37,250 nucleotides of DNA from an uncultured Flavihumibacter sp. (GTDB taxonomy: Bacteria; Bacteroidota; Bacteroidia; Chitinophagales; Chitinophagaceae), in NCBI GenBank assembly GCA_946481605.1, contig CAMLPA010000003.1:1-37250 (forward strand), written 5' to 3'. Shown here piece by piece: positions 17,580 through 24,599 of the stretch; the stretch's first letter is position 1; every line of letters starts with the position of its first letter. A program made the translations under genes and the position numbers. The notes beneath the pieces were generated by a model, which was given only the letters and a program-made list of their open reading frames with translations, was not told the origin of the DNA and searched no databases.

Positions 17580-18440
17580 ATGGCTGAAACAAAACCGACT
17601 GCGACTGCAACAGTGAAAAGTGCAACGTCAGTTCAACCAAAGAAGTCCGGCAATGCGATTTCCTTTCTTGCGCCGGTAATTTGTATCCTCGCTGGTTATT
17701 TGATCTGGCGTTTCATTCTGGGGGATGCGGCTTATTTTAAAGTGCCTGATGCATCCGGTGGATTCTGGCCCTCGCACAAAGGTCCGTTAGACGGGTTACA
17801 CGGTATTTATGAAGGAGGAATTATCGTTCCTATACTGATCGGGCTGTTCCTGATGGTTATTACGTTCTCTATTGAAAGAGGGATCACTATTGGAAAAGCT
17901 ACCGGTAAAGGTTCTATCTCTGAATTCGTTCGTAAAGTACAATATCACCTGGCCAACAAAAATGTAGATGCTGCACTGGCTGAGTGCGACAAACAACAAG
18001 GTTCCGTTGCCAACGTGATGAAAGCTGGTTTGCGCCGCTACAAGGAAATGATCACCGACACTGAACTTTCTACTGATCAGAAAGTGATTGCTATCCAGAA
18101 AGAAGTAGAAGAAGCTACCGCGCTTGAACTGCCAATGCTGGAAAAGAACCTCGTATTCCTCTCCACCATTACTTCCGCTGCAACCCTGATCGCCCTGCTC
18201 GGAACGGTAATGGGTATGATTAAATCTTTCGCATCGCTCGGTGAAGGTGGCGCAGGCGCCGCTTCTGAACTGGCCGTAGGTATCTCCGAAGCCCTGTACA
18301 ATACAGCCCTCGGTATCGGTACTTCCGCCGTTTCACTGATCATGTACAACATTTTCACTACCAGGATCGACGGAATCACTTACGGTATCGATGAATCAGG
18401 TTTCACCCTGACCCAGAGTTTTGCTTCCCTGTACAAATAA
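17580..18440 (+). CDS. exbB: ExbB/TolQ/MotA-family proton channel protein
   Basis: This 286-residue inner-membrane protein forms the stator that, with ExbD, uses the proton gradient to energise TonB. A short Thr/Lys-rich N-terminal tail precedes a first helix (about 28-46). A second helix lies at about 78-97 (GIIVPILIGLFLMVITFSIE). After the cytoplasmic loop come two C-terminal helices bearing STITSAATLIALLGTVMGMI and the ISEALYNTALGIGTSAVSLI segment, the MotA_ExbB family signature. The extra N-terminal helix is usual in Bacteroidota. It is the first gene of exbB-exbD-exbD-tonB. The 82-nt gap to the first exbD contains a small GGAAT-TCT-ATTCC dyad (18468-18480). Confidence 0.93.
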   Translation: MAETKPTATATVKSATSVQPKKSGNAISFLAPVICILAGYLIWRFILGDAAYFKVPDASGGFWPSHKGPLDGLHGIYEGGIIVPILIGLFLMVITFSIERGITIGKATGKGSISEFVRKVQYHLANKNVDAALAECDKQQGSVANVMKAGLRRYKEMITDTELSTDQKVIAIQKEVEEATALELPMLEKNLVFLSTITSAATLIALLGTVMGMIKSFASLGEGGAGAASELAVGISEALYNTALGIGTSAVSLIMYNIFTTRIDGITYGIDESGFTLTQSFASLYK

Positions 18441-18522
18441 TTTCAACATTATTTGCGCAAGGCGTATGGAATTCTATTCCGTATGAATCTCAATATCATC
18501 AACGAACAGCAAAAACGCAACG

Positions 18523-19176
18523 ATGCCTAAATTAAAAACAGCGAGAAAAAGCACCTGGGTGGACATGACGGCGTTCGTGGACGTGGCCTTCCTCATCCTC
18601 TCGTTCTTCATGCTGGCTACCAAGTTCAAGCCTGATGAACCCGTGGAAATCACCACACCAAGTTCCGTTTCGGCCAAACAGCTTCCTGAAAAGGATGCGA
18701 TGCTGATCTCGATAGATAAAGATGGTCGCGTTTTCTTCGCGGTGGATAACCCCGATATGCGCGAACAGATCATCACCAACCTGAACAATACCAGAAACCT
18801 GGGGCTTACGCCTAAGCACATCGCAGCGTATAAAAATGCGCCAAGTGTAGGGGTTCCATTCAACCAACTGAGCCAGTTGCTGAACCTTACCGCAGAGCAG
18901 CAGATCAAGGCCAACCAGTCGGGTATTCCGGTAGACAGTACCGGTGGTGAACTGGCTTTCTGGATCAGAGACGCGATCTCCGTGTACGCGGGCCGCACCC
19001 TGAACTTTCTGATCAAAGCCGATAATTCAACCAAATATCCCTCTTTCAAAGGTGTGGTGAATGCGTTGAAGGTGAACGATCAGAACAAATTCCTGCTGAT
19101 CACTTCCGGAGAAGATGCCCCTGTAGGTTCCGATCTGGAAAGAAAAAGAATCCAGGATTCCAGGAAGAAGAAGTAA
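18523..19176 (+). CDS. exbD: ExbD/TolR-family protein, first copy
   Basis: A 217-residue biopolymer-transport protein with one N-terminal helix (about 11-32, VDMTAFVDVAFLILSFFMLA) carrying the conserved channel Asp (FVDVAF), then a periplasmic domain. It is longer than the second copy, with an extra segment around residues 85-155 that bears a polar stretch (AEQQIKANQSGIPVDSTGG). It pairs with ExbB to couple proton flow to TonB. The pair of non-identical ExbD proteins in one operon is common in Bacteroidota and suggests a heterodimeric stator core (inference). The ATG at 18523 directly precedes PKLKTARKSTWVDM, the usual basic start of ExbD. Confidence 0.92.
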   Translation: MPKLKTARKSTWVDMTAFVDVAFLILSFFMLATKFKPDEPVEITTPSSVSAKQLPEKDAMLISIDKDGRVFFAVDNPDMREQIITNLNNTRNLGLTPKHIAAYKNAPSVGVPFNQLSQLLNLTAEQQIKANQSGIPVDSTGGELAFWIRDAISVYAGRTLNFLIKADNSTKYPSFKGVVNALKVNDQNKFLLITSGEDAPVGSDLERKRIQDSRKKK

Positions 19177-19204
19177 TACATTCTTAACTTAAAAAAGTAC
19201 GATC

Positions 19205-19738
19205 ATGGCAGATATGGATGTGTCGGACAAGGGTGGCCATAAGAAAGGCCCCGGGGTCAAGAAGTCCAAAAAGAAGAGTGCGAGAGTGGATCTTACCGCG
19301 ATGGTGGATCTCGGATTCCTGCTGATCACGTTCTTTATCTTTACCACTACCATGGCGCAGCCCACAGCGATGGACCTGCTGATGCCAAAGGATACGCCGG
19401 ATAAAGAAAAGCAACAAAAGATCAAGGCTTCCGGAGCGCTTACCCTCATGCTCGGCAAACAGGATGTGATTTATTACTACGAAGGAGACGATCCTTCCAA
19501 ACTGATGCCAACGAGCTACAAGGATATACGTGATATCATCATCAAAAAGAAAAAGACCACGAATCCCGACGATTTCATGGTGGTAATTAAACCAACAGAA
19601 GACGCTACGTATAAAAATACCGTAGATATGCTGGATGAAATGACCATCAACGTCGTTGAGAGATACGCGCTGGTTGATATCAGGCCCGATGAGCTCAATT
19701 TTGTGAAACTCACCGAAGCCGCGAATGGTATTCAGTAA
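19205..19738 (+). CDS. exbD: ExbD/TolR-family protein, second copy
   Basis: A 177-residue ExbD paralogue. After a basic tail (KKGPGVKKSKKKSARVDLTA) comes the single membrane helix (about 25-47, MVDLGFLLITFFIFTTTMA) with the channel Asp in MVDLGF. A periplasmic domain ends in VVERYALVDIRPDELNFVKL. It begins 28 nt after the first exbD and 20 nt before tonB, clearly in one operon. The two copies are diverged, so they are unlikely to be redundant duplicates. Confidence 0.93.
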   Translation: MADMDVSDKGGHKKGPGVKKSKKKSARVDLTAMVDLGFLLITFFIFTTTMAQPTAMDLLMPKDTPDKEKQQKIKASGALTLMLGKQDVIYYYEGDDPSKLMPTSYKDIRDIIIKKKKTTNPDDFMVVIKPTEDATYKNTVDMLDEMTINVVERYALVDIRPDELNFVKLTEAANGIQ

Positions 19739-19758
19739 AACCTATTAAATCAATACGC

Positions 19759-20595
19759 ATGGAAGCAAATAAGATACTAAGTGCCGATATTCTTGACATC
19801 GTTTTCGATGGCAGGAATAAGAATTACGGCGCTTACGAATTGCGGAAGCAATACAATAAGCGGCTCACCATCGCCCTTATTATTACCGCTTCCCTGGCTG
19901 CGCTTATCCTCCTGCTTACGGTCATTTCTTCCCTCAGTAAAGATGAGAAAGTAGAAGAAGTTAAGATCGATGAAGTGGAACTGACCGAGGTGAAAGAGCA
20001 ACCCAAGGAAGAACCGCCGCCACCGCCTCCGCCACCACCGCCACAGGCAGAACCACCCAAAGTGGAGATGAAGCAGTTCACTCCTCCCGTGGTAGTAAAG
20101 GACGAAGAGGTGCGTGAAGACGAAAAACCTCCGAAAGTGGAAGAACTGACCGATACAAAGATCAGTACCATCAACCAGGAAGGTATTAAAGACGAAGGTA
20201 TTGTTGCACCTCCTGCCGGCGACGGTGGTAAAGGTGTGGTGGTAGGTCCCACGAAAGTAGAGGACGACCTGGACAAGGTTTTCCAGAAAGTGGAGATCGA
20301 ATCCAAATACCCCGGTGGTCCCAGCGCATGGGCACGTTACCTGAACAGGAGTCTCCGTTATCCCGACCGTGCCGTTGAAGACGGAGTTCAGGGTACGGTA
20401 GTGATTCAGTTCATCGTAGACCGTGAAGGCCTGGTGAGTGAGGTTACCGCACTCAACGACCCAGGGGGTGGACTGGCCGAAGAAGCCATCCGCATCATCA
20501 AGAAGAGCGGTAAATGGGATCCTGCCATCCAAAACGGACGTAAGGTGAAATCCTACAAAAAGCAACCGATCACTTTCCGTTTGGAAGAAGGATAG
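19759..20595 (+). CDS. tonB: Energy transducer TonB
   Basis: A 278-residue TonB protein, which carries the energy of ExbBD across the periplasm to outer-membrane receptors. The cytoplasmic N-terminus (DIVFDGRNKNYGAYELRKQY, typical of Bacteroidota TonB) is followed by one helix (about 37-59). An acidic/proline-rich spacer (about 64-135, including ten consecutive prolines) precedes the C-terminal TonB domain (about 185-278; YPDRAVEDGVQGTVVIQFIV and AIRIIKKSGKWDPA). It ends the exb operon and is followed 23 nt later by a textbook terminator. It could energise the TonB receptor at 4776-7601, though cells of this phylum usually have many receptors and several TonB proteins. Confidence 0.95.
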   Translation: MEANKILSADILDIVFDGRNKNYGAYELRKQYNKRLTIALIITASLAALILLLTVISSLSKDEKVEEVKIDEVELTEVKEQPKEEPPPPPPPPPPQAEPPKVEMKQFTPPVVVKDEEVREDEKPPKVEELTDTKISTINQEGIKDEGIVAPPAGDGGKGVVVGPTKVEDDLDKVFQKVEIESKYPGGPSAWARYLNRSLRYPDRAVEDGVQGTVVIQFIVDREGLVSEVTALNDPGGGLAEEAIRIIKKSGKWDPAIQNGRKVKSYKKQPITFRLEEG

Positions 20596-20618
20596 TGGTA
20601 TGAAAGCTAAGTATACTG

Positions 20619-20648
20619 ATCCCCCGTTTTTAACGGGGGATTTTTTTT
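20619..20648 (+). terminator. Rho-independent terminator of the exbB-tonB operon
   Basis: ATCCCCCGTT (20619-20628) pairs perfectly with AACGGGGGAT (20632-20641) across a 3-nt loop and runs into a T-tract that ends at 20648. Confidence 0.92.
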
Positions 20649-20675
20649 GCCCTTCGGTGCCACCGATTCCCAACT

Positions 20676-20683
20676 TATCTTTG
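20676..20683 (+). promoter_or_regulatory. -7 box of mnmE, nearly leaderless
   Basis: TATCTTTG matches TAnnTTTG exactly and ends 4 nt before the mnmE ATG. A start site at the usual distance would fall on or beside the start codon. No good -33 TTG is seen at 19-23 bp; the nearest (20647-20649) is 26 bp away. Confidence 0.45.
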
Positions 20684-20687
20684 CCCC

Positions 20688-22064
20688 ATGAACAAACTTT
20701 CCGGCTGGAACGACACCATCGTAGCATTATCCACCCCCCAGGGCATTGGGGCCATAGGCGTGATCCGGTTAAGCGGGGCACAGGCCTGGACAATCGCAAA
20801 CCGGTTGTTCCCTTCCAAAGATATCCTGCAGCAGGCCACGCATACCCTGCACGTGGGATTCCTGAAGCACAACGACCAGGTGCTGGATGAAGCTGTGGTG
20901 GCCCTTTTCAAAGGCCCGCGTTCCTATACCGGCGAGGATGTGGTGGAACTGTCCTGCCATGGTTCCCCCTATATCCTCGAGCAGGTAATCAACGCCTGCG
21001 TTACCGAAGGCGCCCGGATGGCCAAACCCGGAGAGTTCACCCAACGCGCCTTCCTGAATGGTAAACTGGACCTCACCCAGGCCGAAGCCGTAGCCGACCT
21101 GATCGCCAGTAACTCCGCCGCCGCGCACCATACCGCCCTTCACAATATCAGGGGTGGTTTCTCCGCCGTATTGAAGGACCTCCGCGATGAACTCATCCAA
21201 TTCTCCGCGCTCATCGAACTGGAGCTGGACTTCTCCCAGGAAGATGTGGAGTTCGCCGACAGAACCAGGTTATACGAACTGATCACCCACGCGCAAGCTG
21301 TTACGGGGCAACTGATTCAATCTTTCCGGCTCGGTAATGTGATTAAGAATGGTATCCAGGTGGCCATCATCGGGAAACCGAATGCCGGGAAATCGACCTT
21401 GCTGAACGCACTGCTGAATGAAAACCGCGCCATCGTAAGCGACATCGCCGGTACCACCAGGGATACGATTGAAGAAGTGCTGAATATAGAAGGCGTGCTT
21501 TTCCGGCTCATTGATACCGCCGGTATCCGCGACCATACCGCCGATGCAATTGAAATGATCGGCGTGGAAAAAAGCCGGGAGAAAATGCGCTCCGCCGATC
21601 TTGTGTTGTATTTGTTCGATGTAAATGATACGGCGGAAGAAGTGTTGTCTGCGGTAAAAGAGATTGAAGTTGCGGGAACACCTTACGTGTTGTTGGGGAA
21701 TAAAGCCGATACGCTTTCAGAAGCGTTACTGAAAGAGAAATTCTCTTCTCTGGATGTGCTTTTCCTGTCCGCGAAACATGTGTTGAATATAGAAGCACTT
21801 AAAAAGCGGTTGATCGATGCCGTTATTTCCGGCGATCTCAGTTCAGAAGATACCATTGTGACCAATGCACGCCACTACCAGGCTTTGCAACAGGTGGCGG
21901 CGGCATTGAGCGATACGAAAAACGGTATGGATAATGGGTTACCCGGGGATTTACTGGCGCTGGACATACGAAGGTGTTTGCACTTCATAGGAGAGATTAC
22001 CGGGGAGATTAATACGGAGGATAAGCTGGATTATATATTCAGTAAGTTTTGTATTGGGAAGTAA
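20688..22064 (+). CDS. mnmE: tRNA modification GTPase MnmE (TrmE)
   Basis: MnmE, with MnmG, installs the carboxymethylaminomethyl group on wobble U34 of certain tRNAs in the cytoplasm. The 458-residue length is typical. The N-terminal formyl-THF-binding domain begins with DTIVALSTPQGIGAIGVIRL, then GEFTQRAFLNGKLDLTQAEA. An inserted GTPase domain carries G1 (G229-KPNAGKST), the G2 region GTTRDTIEE, G3 DTAG and G4 NKAD. The C-terminus ends in CIGK, the CxGK motif needed for catalysis. It is complete and intact, and it is the last core-genome gene before the accessory region, so its 3' side marks the insertion boundary. Confidence 0.97.
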   Translation: MNKLSGWNDTIVALSTPQGIGAIGVIRLSGAQAWTIANRLFPSKDILQQATHTLHVGFLKHNDQVLDEAVVALFKGPRSYTGEDVVELSCHGSPYILEQVINACVTEGARMAKPGEFTQRAFLNGKLDLTQAEAVADLIASNSAAAHHTALHNIRGGFSAVLKDLRDELIQFSALIELELDFSQEDVEFADRTRLYELITHAQAVTGQLIQSFRLGNVIKNGIQVAIIGKPNAGKSTLLNALLNENRAIVSDIAGTTRDTIEEVLNIEGVLFRLIDTAGIRDHTADAIEMIGVEKSREKMRSADLVLYLFDVNDTAEEVLSAVKEIEVAGTPYVLLGNKADTLSEALLKEKFSSLDVLFLSAKHVLNIEALKKRLIDAVISGDLSSEDTIVTNARHYQALQQVAAALSDTKNGMDNGLPGDLLALDIRRCLHFIGEITGEINTEDKLDYIFSKFCIGK

Positions 22065-22131
22065 CTATCTTTCCTTTGGCGACTAAATGCTTGTTTTCAA
22101 AGGGTTTAGCGGTTTTGTCCTTCTTTTATTT

Positions 22132-22179
22132 GTTGCCAAACTACTCTTTTTTGCTTATATCTGTTGCCAGATTGTTGCC
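22132..22179. repeat. Left GTTGCC repeats, possible integrase-binding/att region
   Basis: GTTGCC occurs at 22132-22137, 22163-22168 and 22174-22179. The last two are 11 bp apart, in the context TGTTGCC-AGATT-GTTGCC. A closely similar pair with the same 11-bp period lies at 35178-35194, beyond the defence operon. They resemble recombinase arm sites or element ends; no integrase gene is present. Confidence 0.35.
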
Positions 22180-22279
22180 ATGAAAAGTTGACATTGTTGT
22201 TGGGCGACAAGTTGGAAAGAAAATGTCACACCTAGACACACTCTGGCACTGTAAGGCACTAACGGACAAATACAGGTAC

Positions 22280-22480
22280 ATGGCAAGCAACATAGAAATA
22301 ACCCCAAAATGCCTTTACTGCGGTAAGGAGGATACGGTCAAAACGCTAACCACAATGTGTTGCGGCCACACCTGCAACAGTCGCCACTACAAGCAACTGA
22401 AACGGGAAGAAAAGTTGAATAGCTTTAAAGAAGCTCAGGCAAAGCCCGAGCAACAGCTGCAACAATCATCACACGAAAGG
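22280..22480 (+). pseudogene. Truncated zinc-ribbon/excisionase-like gene
   Basis: The start MASNIEITPKCLYCGKE followed by CCGHTCNSRHYKQLKREEK looks like the N-terminal zinc ribbon (C-x2-C and C-x3-C) of Bacteroidota excisionase-type helix-turn-helix proteins that sit beside tyrosine integrases. The helix-turn-helix half expected afterwards is missing. The sequence runs instead into a transposase remnant near 22480. The open frame continues to 22585 and could start at ATG 22223, but the part after SSHERQ is out of frame with the transposase remnant and meaningless. I read this as a broken leftover of a mobile element. Confidence 0.5.
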
Positions 22481-22604
22481 CAATTGATAATCTCTATATC
22501 TGGCCATCATGAACATCGAAAAGAAATGGAGTTTGCCGGTGCAGAACTGGGGAATAATATTCCACCAATTTTTAACGATCTTTGAAAATCGATGCCGAAT
22601 CTAA
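22478..22604 (+). pseudogene. C-terminal remnant of an IS256-family transposase
   Basis: From 22494 to the TAA at 22602 one frame reads LYLAIMNIEKKWSLPVQNWG then IIFHQFLTIFENR, the C-terminal end typical of IS256 (mutator-type) transposases (KKW-x-P-x-x-NW ... FE-x-R). Just upstream, AIDNLY is in another frame, so a small indel near 22497 breaks it. Following bases (about 22618-22650, with TTACACAAAG) could be the former right terminal repeat. Only this fragment remains, so the element cannot transpose. Confidence 0.6.
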
Positions 22605-22891
22605 TGAGGAGGAAAACTCCACTTACACAAAGTTTTTTAAAACTCTCTCTCAACCATCACAAACAGGCGTTTGGGATTGATAGCTTTCCTTATTCCCATG
22701 ATCCTGTCCGCTTTGCGGATAATGGAACATGGTGATTTGCCGGAACGCATCATTTGTGAGGAAAGAAACTTTCAAACTACAAATTCCTGAAAGGAATCAC
22801 AAACACCTTTGAAAACAGATAAAAGCCTTCGTGAGTAAATCCTGAAACCCAAAATCCCACCAGAATCAAACAGAAGAAAAAAGAGAAAGTA
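22605..22891. other. Non-coding stretch before the defence operon
   Basis: No convincing gene is present. The left part may be the decayed right end of the IS256-type element. An imperfect dyad TTCCTGAAAGGAA lies near 22785-22797. The remainder is AT-rich sequence leading into the abiEi control region; I see nothing else in it. Confidence 0.4.
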
Positions 22892-22928
22892 TTTGCGAAA
22901 GGTAGTAGTTTTCACTACCTTTCGCAAA
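22892..22928. promoter_or_regulatory. Perfect inverted repeat holding the abiE/defence-operon promoter
   Basis: TTTGCGAAAGGTAGT (22892-22906) and ACTACCTTTCGCAAA (22914-22928) are exact reverse complements around a 7-nt centre. The left arm starts with TTTG (22892-22895, -33) and the right arm has TACCTTTC (22917-22924, one mismatch to the -7 consensus), 21 bp apart. AbiEi proteins are known to bind inverted repeats ahead of their own operon, so this is the likely autoregulatory operator. Confidence 0.72.
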
Positions 22929-22939
22929 AAAATACTCTT

Positions 22940-23761
22940 TTGGAAGATTCAAGGCAATTTAAGAATGCAGAAGATTGGGTAAACCAACTGCTGGCTAATG
23001 GGAAATTTGCATTTGCCCTGCACCAGTTCCGTGCCGATTTCCCTGAGCAGTCAGACACCGCTAATAAGTTTGCCTTGAAAAGGCTGGTAGATAAAGAGCT
23101 GATTATTTCCATCCACAAAGGCTACTACCTCATTATTCCCCCTCAATACAGGTCAAAAGGTATACTACCCCCCACTTTGTTTTTAGATGCCTTTATGAAG
23201 GAATTGGACCGCCCTTATTACCTGGCATTATTAAACGCAGCTGCCTATCATGGAGCATCGCATCAGCAACCACAGGAGTTCTTCGTGGTCACTGGGCTTC
23301 CTGTGGTGCGGCCTATGCAGAAAAAGGGGCTGAAAATAAACTACATCAGCAAAAAGAAAATCCCGGAACCGCTATTAGACACCCGAAAAACAGAAACAGG
23401 ATATTTAAAAATATCTAATCCGGCTCTTACAGCAACCGACCTGATACAATACGCTAAGCGGGTAGGCGGAATTAACAGAGTAGCTACTGTTTTGTCAGAG
23501 TTGGCCGAAAGTATTCAACCCGATGCTTTCAACAGCAACTTGTTGCAGCATGTTCCTGTAACCGCCTTGCAGCGTTTGGGCTATCTGCTTGATATAATAT
23601 TTGACAATCAGCCGCTGGCCAATGCCTTATACATGGCCTTGCAAAACAACAATGCTCCTTTGTTTAGGATACCATTGAAAGCCTCAGCTTCGGCAAAGGG
23701 GTTTGCATCAGACGAAAGATGGAAAGTAATCGTAAACACAGAAATAGAACTTGACGAATGA
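22940..23761 (+). CDS. abiEi: AbiEi-family antitoxin / autorepressor
   Basis: The antitoxin of the AbiE type IV toxin-antitoxin system counteracts the toxin without binding it and also represses the operon. The 273-residue protein has an N-terminal winged-helix-like region (about 1-80; FALHQFRADFPEQSD, FALKRLVDKELIISIHKGYY). The AbiEi body follows (AAYHGASHQQPQEFFVVTGL, ISNPALTATDLIQYAKRVGG, ALQRLGYLLD). The start is probably TTG at 22940: no ATG lies between the promoter and residue 87, and the N-terminal domain requires this region. It lies 12 nt after the operator and overlaps the toxin gene by 4 nt. In this context it may also set expression of the whole restriction operon behind it. Confidence 0.85.
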   Translation: MEDSRQFKNAEDWVNQLLANGKFAFALHQFRADFPEQSDTANKFALKRLVDKELIISIHKGYYLIIPPQYRSKGILPPTLFLDAFMKELDRPYYLALLNAAAYHGASHQQPQEFFVVTGLPVVRPMQKKGLKINYISKKKIPEPLLDTRKTETGYLKISNPALTATDLIQYAKRVGGINRVATVLSELAESIQPDAFNSNLLQHVPVTALQRLGYLLDIIFDNQPLANALYMALQNNNAPLFRIPLKASASAKGFASDERWKVIVNTEIELDE

Positions 23762-24594
23762 TACCACAGGCATACATAACAGAATGGGCCAATCAGGTGC
23801 CCTGGCAAACCAACGAACAGGTAGAACAAGACCTGGTGATTTGCCGTGCCTTGGTAGCCATTTTTTCCGATGAGTTTCTGGCCAAAAGCCTTGCATTCAG
23901 GGGCGGCACAGCTTTACATAAATTGTATTTAAGCCCCCAACCCCGTTATTCTGAGGATATTGATTTAGTGCAGATCACAGCAGAACCATTTGGTCCTGTA
24001 GTGGATAGGTTAAGAGAAAGGCTGGCTTTTTTGGGTGACCCTGCCCGCAAGCAAAAGGAAAATAATTTTACCCTGCATTACCGCTTTGAATCAGAATTTC
24101 CGCCCGTGCAAAACCTCCGCCTGAAAGTAGAAACCAATTGCCGGGAGCATTTCACAGTATTGGGCTATCAGCAATTTCCTTTTGAAGTGAAATCTTCATG
24201 GTTCACCGGATCTTGCAGTATTACCACTTACCTGGTGGAAGAACTGTTAGGCACAAAGCTGAGGGCATTATACCAACGCAGAAAAGGCCGTGATTTATAC
24301 GATATGTACAAGGCGCTGGTACAAGTACCCGACATCAACAAAGAAGCCTTGCTGCAATGCTATCATGCCTACATGGATTTTGTAGTGGATGAACCTCCTA
24401 CACAAAAAGTATATCTGCAAAATATGGAAGCCAAAATGCAGGACGATGAATTTATAGGCGACATAACAGCCCTGATACGACCAACAGAAAAGTACGATCA
24501 GCTAACTGCTTTTGAATTGGTAAGGGCGCAATTGCTAGAGAAAATGGAGGAAACTAAACAAAGGCATAACGAAAGTAAACAAATAAAAAAATAA
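23758..24594 (+). CDS. abiEii: AbiEii nucleotidyltransferase toxin
   Basis: A 278-residue DNA polymerase beta-like nucleotidyltransferase, the toxin of the AbiE system. Relatives act as phage-abortive toxins, and some add nucleotides to tRNA. Motif I is clear: G49-G50-T51 (FRGGTALHKLY) followed by R63-Y-S-E-D67-I-D69, the metal-binding aspartates. The later LLGTKLRALYQRRKGRDLYD, with its RRKGRDLYD signature, is also typical. ATG 23758 overlaps the abiEi stop (ATGA), so the pair is translationally coupled. The charged tail ends 5 nt before hsdM, unusually tight for a toxin-antitoxin unit next to a restriction system. Confidence 0.92.
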   Translation: MIPQAYITEWANQVPWQTNEQVEQDLVICRALVAIFSDEFLAKSLAFRGGTALHKLYLSPQPRYSEDIDLVQITAEPFGPVVDRLRERLAFLGDPARKQKENNFTLHYRFESEFPPVQNLRLKVETNCREHFTVLGYQQFPFEVKSSWFTGSCSITTYLVEELLGTKLRALYQRRKGRDLYDMYKALVQVPDINKEALLQCYHAYMDFVVDEPPTQKVYLQNMEAKMQDDEFIGDITALIRPTEKYDQLTAFELVRAQLLEKMEETKQRHNESKQIKK

Positions 24595-24599
24595 ACCGA

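Noticed and set aside
19777..20799. 340-codon minus-strand frame over tonB
   Set aside because: It is a mirror of the proline-rich TonB spacer (Arg/Trp-rich) and crosses the tonB terminator and the mnmE start.
22481..22585. C-terminal part of the 120-codon frame at 22223-22585
   Set aside because: Another frame of the same bases reads as an IS256 transposase end, so this translation is out of frame.
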